A stretch of DNA of 64,000 bases from AV40 sp035568175 (GTDB lineage Bacteria > Verrucomicrobiota > Verrucomicrobiia > Chthoniobacterales > UBA10450): positions 10,346-74,345 of the forward strand of contig DATMON010000019.1 in the NCBI GenBank assembly GCA_035568175.1, in the 5' to 3' direction. The number at the start of each line of letters is the position of its first letter. The first letter of the stretch is position 1. Made by a program: the position numbers and the translations under genes. A model generated the notes under the pieces. The model saw nothing but the letters and a program-made list of their open reading frames with translations, made no database searches and was not told the DNA's origin. Of the stretch, positions 57,455 to 64,000 are shown piece by piece.

Positions 57455-58174
57455 ATGAGACGAATTTCGCAATGGCTGTTGGTGGTGGCACTGGCGGCGA
57501 CCGGCTGTCATCGAACTCCCAGGTCTACTTCGGAGTTCGCAGCCGAGAGGCAAAAGATGGTAGAGGAGCAGCTCAAGCCGCGCGGCATTCACGACGAGCG
57601 GGTCCTGGCGGCGATGGCGAAAGTGCCGCGGGAAGCATTCGTGCCGGAAAATATGCGGACTCAAAGTTACGCCGATAGCGCGCTTCCGATCGGTCACGAT
57701 CAAACGATCTCGCAACCGTTTATCGTTGCTTACATGACCGAGCAGCTGCGCTTGCAACCGAGCGATCGGGTTCTGGAGATTGGGACTGGCTCAGGCTACC
57801 ACGCCGCGGTCCTCGCGGAATTGGCGAAAGAGGTTTACACGGTTGAGATCGTCGAACCGCTTGCGAAAGAAGCTTCGGCCAGGCTCGCGCGACTCGATTA
57901 CAACAACGCGCATGTAAAGATCGGCGACGGTTACCAGGGGTGGCCGGAGGTCGCGCCGTTCGACGCCATCATCGTCACCTGCGCGCCCGACAAGGTTCCG
58001 GAGCCGCTGGCGCAACAGCTCAAAGAAGGCGGGCGCATGATTATTCCCGTGGGCAGCGGAATGATGGATCAACAGCTCTACCTTCTGGAAAAGACGAACG
58101 GCGAACTGGCGCAGCGCGCGATTTTGCCGGTGCGCTTCGTGCCGATGGCCGGTGAAGCAGCGAAGAAGCAGTGA
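57455..58174 (+). CDS. pcm: Protein-L-isoaspartate O-methyltransferase-like lipoprotein
   Basis: PCMT transfers methyl groups from AdoMet to L-isoaspartyl residues in damaged proteins. From ATG 57455 the 239-residue protein carries an N-terminal signal with a lipobox (LLVVALAATGC, Cys about 18), then the PCMT core: REAFVPENMRTQSYADSALPIGHDQTISQPFIVAYMTEQL (in pieces), VLEIGTGSGYHAAVLAELAKEVYTVEIVEP and MIIPVGSGMMDQQLYLL. A lipobox on a PCMT is unusual, and the mature enzyme would be periplasmic. The alternative start at 57413 gives no better signal. The stop overlaps a repeat. Confidence 0.9.
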   Translation: MRRISQWLLVVALAATGCHRTPRSTSEFAAERQKMVEEQLKPRGIHDERVLAAMAKVPREAFVPENMRTQSYADSALPIGHDQTISQPFIVAYMTEQLRLQPSDRVLEIGTGSGYHAAVLAELAKEVYTVEIVEPLAKEASARLARLDYNNAHVKIGDGYQGWPEVAPFDAIIVTCAPDKVPEPLAQQLKEGGRMIIPVGSGMMDQQLYLLEKTNGELAQRAILPVRFVPMAGEAAKKQ

Positions 58175-58212
58175 CCCGCCTTCGCCAAGGCTACGGCGCG
58201 GCAGGCAAGTGA
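58172..58212. repeat. Dispersed repeat, family F, after pcm
   Basis: TGACCCGCCTTCGCCAAG then GCTACGGCGCGGCAGGC. The TGA is the pcm stop codon. It matches 47308-47360 at both ends and 59403-59440 in part. A GTGACGAGTGACGAATT word follows. Confidence 0.75.
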
Positions 58213-58301
58213 CGAGTGACGAATTGTAGCTGCCGATGTCCTTATTGGCAGAAATAATCTTAAAAGTCTGCCGACAGAGATAATGCCAGCCCGGCTCGGG
58301 C

Positions 58302-58835
58302 TTATTTTTTAATCTCGGCCAATTTTTTCAGGTCGACCCGCTTGATCCACTCCTGCAATTCTTTCGGCTCCTGATTCTGTAACTCGATCGTGACGAAGTA
58401 GCGCTTCGCCACCATGACCCAGAGCGAAGCCTGCTTTCGTTCCTTGTCGTAATCCTCGCGGCCGGAATTTCCGTCAATTGTCACCGGTTTGCCGTATCCG
58501 TCAGGCGTCTCACTGCTTTTGTTCCACTCGGCAGTCGTCGCTTCCACGTAATCGGGGCTTGCGACGGCGTCGGTAATACTGATCGAAGCTTTTGGCGCGT
58601 CAGCCGTGTCGCCTTTTTGATACTCGCGATGGACGTTTGTGATTTTGAATCCTCCGACATCGTCGCTCGAGCCTTCGGCCTTTTCGGCAGTCCAACCAGC
58701 TAGCGGCTCCGGTAGGAGCGGAATCAACTTCGCCGGATCGACCACGTCCGGAATCAGGTTCGGTTCATTTTGTGCCCGCAATCCGAGCGTGGCAAAACCG
58801 AGCCACAGGGTAAGAGCAACAGCCGTCGTCTTCAT
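58302..58835 (-). CDS. Secreted protein of unknown function
   Basis: The 177-residue product has a signal peptide (KTTAVALTLWLGFATLGLRA), then LIPLLPEPLAGWTAEKAEGSSDDVGGFKITNVHREYQKGD (in pieces), SISITDAVASPDYVEATTAEWNKSSETPDG and a C-terminal helix (ELQEWIKRVDLKKLAEI). The fold resembles small exported proteins with a 'LP..LxGWT' start; no family is named with confidence. It lies on the reverse strand, overlapping the spurious upstream extension of the next gene. Confidence 0.7.
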   Translation of the reverse strand: MKTTAVALTLWLGFATLGLRAQNEPNLIPDVVDPAKLIPLLPEPLAGWTAEKAEGSSDDVGGFKITNVHREYQKGDTADAPKASISITDAVASPDYVEATTAEWNKSSETPDGYGKPVTIDGNSGREDYDKERKQASLWVMVAKRYFVTIELQNQEPKELQEWIKRVDLKKLAEIKK

Positions 58836-58889
58836 TCAGGGTCAGCTACTCGATTGACTTTGTCCCGATGCTTTGTCAAGAGGCGATCC

Positions 58890-60428
58890 ATGACACGAGC
58901 GGTGCGACTTGCGATTATGATATCGATCCTGGCCGTCGCGGTTCGTCTGATCTGGATCAATCAAGCCTACGTCGACCATTGGAGCTGGCGCCAAAGTGAC
59001 GTCGCCGCGATTGCGCGAAATTATTTTCAGGGCGGTTTTCATTTTGCGCGCCCGCAGATCGATTGGGCGGGGGACGCGCCCGGTTATGTCGGGACCGAAT
59101 TTCCGATTCTGCCGTTCGTCGCCGCAATCTGTTACAAAATATTTGGCGTCCACGAATGGATTGGACGCGTTCAGGCGCTCGTTTTATTCGCCATTTCGCT
59201 ACCGTTCTTCTTTTTGCTGGTCCGCAAAATCGTCGGCGAAATCGGCGCAGTCTGGGCGCTTTTCTTCTACAGCTTTGCTCCGCTCGGCATCATGGCCGGC
59301 CGATGTTTTATGCCGGACATGCCGTCGCTCGCGCTCTCCATCATCGGGCTGTATTTCTTTCAACGCTGGGTCGATGAGTCCGAGCCAGACTGGCGCATGA
59401 GACCGACCCGCCTTCGCCAAAGCTCCGACGGGCAGGCATCTTTCTGCGTCAGCGCGTTTTGTATTTCGTTGTCGATCTTGATCAAACTGCCGAGCGTGAT
59501 CATTGGCGCGCCGCTGGCGTGCCTGGCCTTTGAGCGTTTCAGAACGGCGCCACTCCGGCTCGGAGCAGCGTTTCGAAATATTTCACTTTGGTTTTTCGCG
59601 GTGATCGCGCTTTTGCCTGCCGCGTTGTGGTACTGGCACGCTTATCAGATCGCGTTGCAATTTTATCCGCATCACTTTTTCGGCGCTGGCGGAGTAAAGA
59701 TCATGTCGGTTGCGTGGTATTTGAAAATCGCGAAGGAAATTGTCACCTCAACGCTCACGCCTGTTGTTTTTGTTCTCGGCGGAGTTGGCACGTTGATCGC
59801 AAGACCGATCTCGCGGCCGCGGGACGCGGCGCGGCCGTTTCACTGGTGGCTCGCGGCGATGATTCTGTTCATCGTCATCGTCGGTTATGGAAACCGGCAC
59901 CAGTGGTATCAGCTGCCGCTCGTGCCGGTCGGCGCGGCCTTTGCCGGCGCGGCGTGCGCTTTTATCGGCTCGAAAATATCCAACCGGGCCGTGAAAATCG
60001 CCTCTTCGATTTTGTTGGCTGGATTGTTCAGTTTTTCCGCGTTCGTGTATGCGCGCGATTTTTACCATCCGAGCGCGGCTCCGTTGTGCGACGCCGGATT
60101 GAAATTAAAAGCCACGACACTAACAAGTGCGCTAGTTGCCGCGTCCGACAATGGCGACCCGACAGTTTTGTATTATGCCGAACGCAAAGGCTGGCATTTT
60201 CTGGAGAAGAACGGGATCTATGATGGCGAGCCGAAGGATAGCGCGCAGGCGATTGTCGACCTTGAAGAGTTGAGAAAACGCGGCGCGGAATATCTTGTGT
60301 TCACTTCAAATACTTCGTGGTGGCTCGATTATTACGACCAACTTGGACAGTATGTTCAGAGAACAGCGACGCTCACGGATGAGACATCCGAGTTTAAGAT
60401 CTACAAACTGAATCCAGTGCCGAAATGA
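58890..60428 (+). CDS. GT39/PMT-like membrane glycosyltransferase with in-frame repeat insert
   Basis: From ATG 58890 the product has 512 residues and about ten hydrophobic helices. The first loop (VDHWSWRQSDVAAIARNYFQGG) has the Asp-bearing motif of GT-C transferases, with the IDWAGDAPGYVGTEFPILPFV loop after it. A 13-residue insert (TRLRQSSDGQAS) encoded by a dispersed repeat lies around residues 172-185, in a loop after WVDESEPDWRM. The C-terminal domain is soluble. It overlaps the following GNAT by four bases. Donor and acceptor are unknown. Confidence 0.83.
   Translation: MTRAVRLAIMISILAVAVRLIWINQAYVDHWSWRQSDVAAIARNYFQGGFHFARPQIDWAGDAPGYVGTEFPILPFVAAICYKIFGVHEWIGRVQALVLFAISLPFFFLLVRKIVGEIGAVWALFFYSFAPLGIMAGRCFMPDMPSLALSIIGLYFFQRWVDESEPDWRMRPTRLRQSSDGQASFCVSAFCISLSILIKLPSVIIGAPLACLAFERFRTAPLRLGAAFRNISLWFFAVIALLPAALWYWHAYQIALQFYPHHFFGAGGVKIMSVAWYLKIAKEIVTSTLTPVVFVLGGVGTLIARPISRPRDAARPFHWWLAAMILFIVIVGYGNRHQWYQLPLVPVGAAFAGAACAFIGSKISNRAVKIASSILLAGLFSFSAFVYARDFYHPSAAPLCDAGLKLKATTLTSALVAASDNGDPTVLYYAERKGWHFLEKNGIYDGEPKDSAQAIVDLEELRKRGAEYLVFTSNTSWWLDYYDQLGQYVQRTATLTDETSEFKIYKLNPVPK
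59403..59440. repeat. Family F repeat inserted in frame in the GT39-like gene
   Basis: CCGACCCGCCTTCGCC, AAAGCTCCGACGGG, CAGGCA. The start ACCCGCCTTCGCC and the end GGCAGGCA match the intergenic copies at 47308-47360 and 58172-58212. In this frame it reads RPTRLRQSSDGQA. Confidence 0.75.
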
Positions 60429-60922
60429 AAAAGGAGAATTTCGCGATCCGCCCGGCCACGGTCACTGATGTTCCGGTCATTCTTGAGTTGATCCGGGCGC
60501 TCGCGACCTACGAACGTGCGCCGAATGAAGTCACTGCGACCGAACAAGGGCTCACCGAAGTTTTGTTCGGCCAGAAACCGGCCGCGGAAGTTTTGCTTGC
60601 CGTCGAAAATGAAACCGCAGTCGGCTTCGCCGTTTTCTTTCACAATTTTTCGACCTGGCTCGGGCGGCCGGGACTTTATCTCGAAGACTTGTTCGTCAGG
60701 CCGGAAGATCGCGGCAAAGGCTACGGGCGGGCGCTGTTGATTCATCTGGCAAAAATTGCGCGCGACCGCGGCTACGGCCGAATGGAATGGGCAGTGCTCA
60801 ATTGGAACGAGCCCGCGATCGAATTTTATCGCGAGCTCGGCGCAAAACCGATGGACGAATGGACTGTGTTCCGATTAACGCGCGAAGGGATCGCGAAACT
60901 TGCGGATTCCTCGTTGGAATGA
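60425..60922 (+). CDS. GNAT-family N-acetyltransferase
   Basis: The 165 residues have the GNAT fold: a first strand (FAIRPATVTDVPVILELIRALATYE), the acetyl-CoA loop (LYLEDLFVRPEDRGKGYGRALL, R/QxxGxG/A) and a C-terminal GRMEWAVLNWNEPAIEFYRELGAKPMDEW block. This pattern resembles diamine/thialysine N-acetyltransferase (SAT1-type). The start overlaps the GT39-like stop (ATGA). Substrate not determined. Confidence 0.92.
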   Translation: MKKENFAIRPATVTDVPVILELIRALATYERAPNEVTATEQGLTEVLFGQKPAAEVLLAVENETAVGFAVFFHNFSTWLGRPGLYLEDLFVRPEDRGKGYGRALLIHLAKIARDRGYGRMEWAVLNWNEPAIEFYRELGAKPMDEWTVFRLTREGIAKLADSSLE

Positions 60923-60930
60923 CGAGTGGG

Positions 60931-61875
60931 CTATGCGCGGACGAGACGCGCGACCAGATCCTCGCTCGTGACAACGCCAATCAAATTTCTTTTTTGATCG
61001 ACCACCGCGGCCAGATCAAGCCGGGCCGCTCGTAGGCGCCGGACAGCCCGCGACGCCGGCTCGCTTTCCTGGACCGTAACCATTCTTCGCAGGTAACGGC
61101 TGAGCGATTGCGGCTGATCTTTATCGAGCAAGATATCGAGCACATTGATCAGGCCGACCGCGTCGCCGTTGGCGCCGATCACTGGCAAGCGATCGAACCC
61201 AGTCGAACGGCTCAGGCTGAGTACATCTTCGATCGCCGAGTCCGGTTTCAGAGTGGCGACGTTCGGCAATGGCTTCATCACCTCGCGGGCCGTGACGCTT
61301 TGAAAATCGACGACGTTATGAATCATCGCGCGCTCGGTCGCGGTGAGAGAGCCTTCGCGCTCGCTCTGGGACGTGATCTGTTTCAATTCCTCGCGCGCGG
61401 CGAACAAACGAGCGCGTTTCTTTTGCGCCGGCAAAAACAGGCGGCCAGTGAATGTGCCCGTTGCCAGGATTGGCCAGAGCAGAGTCATGCTTATTTCAAG
61501 GAGACGGGCAAGCGGCGAAAGAGCGCGAAAAGGAAAGCGGCGGAAGAGCGACTTCGGCAAAACGACAAGGACGAAAAGATAAATTGGCAGCGCGATGAGT
61601 ATCGCGAGCAGAAAACCAGTTGTAGCAAATCTGGAAACGAGGAATCGCGTTAGCAGAAGCAGCGCGACAATGTCTGCGAAATTTGTGACCAACAAAACCG
61701 TGACCAGTAAATGTCCCGGTGTCTTCAGCAATCGGTCGAGCCGCACAGCCGAAGGCCGGTTCAATTTCACATGATGACGCAATCGGACCGGGTCGATCGA
61801 AGTCAGCCCAGCTTCGATTCCGTTGAAAAGAAACGAGATCGCCCAACAACCTGCGATGATAAAAAAATCTCTCAT
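60931..61875 (-). CDS. CNNM/CBS-pair membrane protein (CorC/HlyC-like, lacking the CorC C-terminal domain)
   Basis: The 314-residue protein has about four N-terminal helices (DUF21/CNNM: LFNGIEAGLTSIDPVRLRHHV, IALPIYLFVLVVLPKSLFRRFPFRALSP) and a CBS pair (VTAREVMKPLPNVATLKPDSAIEDVLSLSRSTGFDRLPVIG, VVDQKRNLIGVVTSEDLVARL in pieces). The C-terminal CorC domain is absent. CNNM proteins are linked to magnesium or cation efflux; function here is inferred. It overlaps the next gene by four bases (ATGA), indicating co-expression. Confidence 0.88.
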   Translation of the reverse strand: MRDFFIIAGCWAISFLFNGIEAGLTSIDPVRLRHHVKLNRPSAVRLDRLLKTPGHLLVTVLLVTNFADIVALLLLTRFLVSRFATTGFLLAILIALPIYLFVLVVLPKSLFRRFPFRALSPLARLLEISMTLLWPILATGTFTGRLFLPAQKKRARLFAAREELKQITSQSEREGSLTATERAMIHNVVDFQSVTAREVMKPLPNVATLKPDSAIEDVLSLSRSTGFDRLPVIGANGDAVGLINVLDILLDKDQPQSLSRYLRRMVTVQESEPASRAVRRLRAARLDLAAVVDQKRNLIGVVTSEDLVARLVRA

Positions 61876-63158
61876 GCGCCAGCGGTTTCAGGGTTCGCTT
61901 GATCCTCGAGACAGGTTGTCTTTTCGAGGAGCAATTCTTCGATTCGTTTTCGACTTGTATGCCGGACAATGACCGCCAAACGCGCCAGTTCGATCTTGGC
62001 ACCCGCCTTTGGCAAATAGCCGAGCCGATTGAAGACCAGTCCGCCGATGGTGTCGATTCCATCCGCTTCCAACTCAAAACCGAGATGCTCTTTTAAATCG
62101 TCGAGGCGCGCGTGACCGCTGACTAGAAATTTTCCGTTTTCGAGCGGTTCGATATAAAGATCGACATCTCCGCGCGGCGGGGCGGCATCGCTCAAGATTT
62201 CCTCCACGATGTCGGACATGGTGATGATTCCTTCCGTGCCGCCAAACTCATCGACCACAATTGCGAGCGATTGCGGATGGGTCAGGAAAAGCTTCAGCAG
62301 ATCGAGCGCGCGCATCGTTTCGGGCACGAACGACGGGGCTAGCAACGTCTCGGTGTAATGTTCCGACGGATCGAGCAGGAAGAGTTTGACGTCAACGATG
62401 CCGACAATGTTGTCCGGCGTATCGGCGTAAACTGGAACTCGGCGATAGCGTTTTTCTTTTAATTGCGCGATCGCATCTTCGTTCGTCAGATCGTCTGCCA
62501 AAGCAAAAGTCTCAACTCGCGGCGTCATGCAATCCTTCGCTGTCTTGTCGCCCATCTTGATGATCTCCTGAATCATCTCGCCCTCGGCTTCGTGGAGCGT
62601 CCCTTCCTCCTCTCCGATCTCGACCAACGTCTCGAGTTCTTCATCGCTCAATCGTGCGCGGGTGCGCAGACTCAGCGGCGTAAGAAGATCGACAATCACG
62701 GTGCTGACGCGCTCAAGCGTGCGTCCGACGCGATCGAGCACTCGGACAGAGGATTGGAGGGTGAAGGCGCCAACGGTAGACAGTCGATATGGCGCGGCGA
62801 GCGCGATCAATTTCGGGATCAAATCGCAGAGCAACACGACGATTGCGAAAATCAGAATTGCGGCGAGCCATTGCGACAAGCGTCCGGCGAGCGGCCCGCG
62901 CCAAAGTAGAAAAAGACAAAGTACCACCAGCGGCGCCTTGACCAGTCCGTCGCCGAGAAGGAGCACGTTGAGAACACGGCGCGGTTTATCGCGAAAAAGT
63001 TGGACGAAATTGATGAGCGCCGGGTGGTTTTGCTCCAATCGTCGCAACTGATGCGGCCGCAGCGAAAAAAGCGCGGTCTCGAGTCCCGAAAAAAGCGCCG
63101 ATAAAAAAATGAGCGCAGCGATGGCGGCGAGAACAATTCCCAGCGCAACCGGTGTCAT
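61872..63158 (-). CDS. CNNM/CBS/CorC-HlyC-type membrane protein
   Basis: The 428-residue protein contains DUF21 helices (FLSALFSGLETALFSLRPHQLRRLEQNHP), a CBS pair (KTAKDCMTPRVETFALADD, YRRVPVYADTPDNIVGIVDVKLFLL, DEFGGTEGIITMSDIVEEIL), and a C-terminal CorC_HlyC domain (ENGKFLVSGHARLDDLKEHLGFELEADGIDTIGGLVFNRLGYLPKAG). The domain set is complete. It is the first gene of the pair. Members transport or regulate Mg2+/Co2+, the role here being inferred. Confidence 0.93.
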   Translation of the reverse strand: MTPVALGIVLAAIAALIFLSALFSGLETALFSLRPHQLRRLEQNHPALINFVQLFRDKPRRVLNVLLLGDGLVKAPLVVLCLFLLWRGPLAGRLSQWLAAILIFAIVVLLCDLIPKLIALAAPYRLSTVGAFTLQSSVRVLDRVGRTLERVSTVIVDLLTPLSLRTRARLSDEELETLVEIGEEEGTLHEAEGEMIQEIIKMGDKTAKDCMTPRVETFALADDLTNEDAIAQLKEKRYRRVPVYADTPDNIVGIVDVKLFLLDPSEHYTETLLAPSFVPETMRALDLLKLFLTHPQSLAIVVDEFGGTEGIITMSDIVEEILSDAAPPRGDVDLYIEPLENGKFLVSGHARLDDLKEHLGFELEADGIDTIGGLVFNRLGYLPKAGAKIELARLAVIVRHTSRKRIEELLLEKTTCLEDQANPETAGA

Positions 63159-63177
63159 TCTTGGCTGCGGTCTCGAA

Positions 63178-63216
63178 TGTCCGCCAACGGACGGACTCGC
63201 GGTGGCGAGCTTTCGT
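63178..63216. repeat. Family H dispersed repeat between the CNNM and DUF309 genes
   Basis: TGTCCGCCAACGGACGG, ACTCGC, GGTGGCGAG matches 21121-21160 and, inverted, 35561-35600 in sucB. It lies in the divergent interval. Confidence 0.7.
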
Positions 63217-63274
63217 GACCCTCCGGAAAAGTCGGTTTGCCCATCATCTGCGGCACGATGAAATTAAGCCCTTC

Positions 63275-63754
63275 ATGAGCAAAGGCGAGAGGATTTCGCA
63301 GTTCGTGCGCAAGCTCGAAGGCGACGATGTCGATTTTTCCGGCGACGTGGCGAAGCACCCGTTTTATCGCGCGTTCTTTCGCTGCTGGAACGAGCAACGT
63401 TACTACGAAGCGCACGACGTGTTGGAGCAGATTTGGCTCAATCGCGATAGTGACGATGATAATTTTTTTAAAGGACTGATTCAGGCCGCCGGCGCGTTTG
63501 TCCATTTACAGAAAAATTTCGAACATCCGACGCACGCAAAACACAGCCGTCGTCTCCGGCCGGCCGTTAAATTGTTCGAGTTAGCGGAAAAGAACTTGTC
63601 GATCTTCGCTCCGCGACATCACGCGCTCGATGTGTTAGCGCTGCTCGATCTTTTGCGATCCACGCGAGAGAAAATCATCGACTCGGATTTCCAAACCAAT
63701 CCGTGGTCGCCCGCGTCCGCGCCAAAGCTGGAACTGTCACCTCGTAAAAATTAA
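63275..63754 (+). CDS. DUF309 domain protein
   Basis: The 159-residue product from ATG 63275 shows the DUF309 signature: RAFFRCWNEQRYYEAHDVLEQIWL and NFFKGLIQAAGAFVHLQKNFEHPTHAKHSRRL (in pieces), with conserved His residues (EAH, HAL). Function unknown; some members are predicted metal-binding or nuclease-like. The upstream ORF extension to 63152 is unlikely since it reads through a repeat. It is convergent with the partial TauE gene by an 18-nt overlap. Confidence 0.88.
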   Translation: MSKGERISQFVRKLEGDDVDFSGDVAKHPFYRAFFRCWNEQRYYEAHDVLEQIWLNRDSDDDNFFKGLIQAAGAFVHLQKNFEHPTHAKHSRRLRPAVKLFELAEKNLSIFAPRHHALDVLALLDLLRSTREKIIDSDFQTNPWSPASAPKLELSPRKN

Positions 63755-64000
63755 CTTCGTGCCGGCAATTACGAGCACGACCGCGAGAAAAATTGCGATG
63801 CCTCGAGGCGGCAGACGGCGGCTTCCCAAATAGGAGCCGATTGTTCCGCCAATAATTGCCGGAATCGCGAGATAAATTCCCAGCGCCGGAACCGAATGGA
63901 CTGCGGTGAAGTATCCGACCAGTCCGCCGATTGAATTCACCAGGATGAACAGCGCCGAAACGGCCGCGGCCTGACGAATATGCGCCCACCGACAAAACAA
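63737..64000 (-). CDS. TauE/SafE family permease (N-terminus beyond window), partial
   Basis: The last 87 residues of a membrane protein are visible. The segment IRQAAAVSALFILVNSIGGLVGYFTA followed by LAIPAIIGGTIGSYLGSRRLPPRGIAIFLAVVLVIAG matches the C-terminal half of TauE/SafE (sulfite exporter-like) permeases. It ends in FTR at 63737. The rest lies to the right of the window. Confidence 0.83.
   Translation of the reverse strand: MFCRWAHIRQAAAVSALFILVNSIGGLVGYFTAVHSVPALGIYLAIPAIIGGTIGSYLGSRRLPPRGIAIFLAVVLVIAGTKLIFTR

Noticed and set aside
1..64000. CRISPR arrays, transposase or integrase genes, rRNA
   Set aside because: None was found by reading; short regular repeats with spacers are absent, and no protein has integrase or transposase motifs apart from the GIY-YIG domain protein.

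Overview
The window is about 57% GC and gene-dense. It has a Gram-negative envelope programme: KDO synthesis, LptA/B/C/E-type LPS export, an autotransporter and outer-membrane beta-barrels. It combines this with an HprK/HPr/EI regulatory PTS, a GldA/F/G plus DUF4340 ABC cluster, a pseudopilin with a repeat-derived leader, and DUF2851, DUF4126, DUF72, DUF309 and DUF3008 genes. That mix, together with the many short palindromic repeats between and inside genes, fits a soil or freshwater Verrucomicrobiota, probably Chthoniobacterales-like. This placement is inference from gene content only; no rRNA is present. It looks like a chromosomal fragment, with no phage, plasmid, CRISPR or transposase gene.

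Layout. 1-1369: a split spermidine-synthase-like pair, its methyltransferase half running off the left edge. 1495-4367: kdsA-lptC-lptA-lptB. 4523-6826: autotransporter. 6967-10671: GNAT, then hprK-ptsH-ptsI. 10800-12965: class A PBP. 13174-17616: glycosyltransferase-like gene, tRNA-Gly(CCC), pseudopilin, DUF2851 and DUF4126. 17735-21075: serS, two small secreted-protein genes bordered by attC-like sites, then DUF72. 21239-25191: BamD-like TPR protein, LptE-like lipoprotein, a second TPR protein, tRNA-Leu(CAG), a small membrane protein and ubiE/menG. 25188-31607: a reverse-strand block of DUF4340, GldG-like, ABC permease, ABC ATPase and an HtrA-like protease. 31752-38137: sucA, sucB and lpd, with a small unknown gene and a GIY-YIG nuclease gene wedged between them. 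38233-42966: MFS exporter, two tandem paralogous outer-membrane proteins, recO, yceI. 42968-47310: small membrane protein, then pxpB-pxpC-pxpA with an APC permease. 47398-50684: DUF3008 protein and two membrane glycosyltransferase-like proteins. 50769-58174: three secreted proteins of unknown function, recQ, thrS and a pcm-like lipoprotein. 58302-64000: secreted protein, a third GT39-like protein, GNAT, two tandem CNNM/CBS proteins, DUF309 and a partial TauE/SafE protein.

The most unusual aspect is the repeat content. One 31-nt hairpin family has at least five copies. In four of them the 4-bp stem differs in sequence but stays fully paired, and two inverted copies bracket the GIY-YIG gene, one of them encoding its last residues and stop codon. 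Other repeat families lie in frame inside lptC, the pseudopilin leader, DUF2851, htrA, sucB, thrS and a GT39-like gene, and several genes take their stop codon from a repeat. Separately, two small genes after serS sit between attC-like sites, as in an integron cassette array without a visible integrase. No intergenic stretch exceeds 300 bases; the longest (14047-14331) holds no gene I can support.
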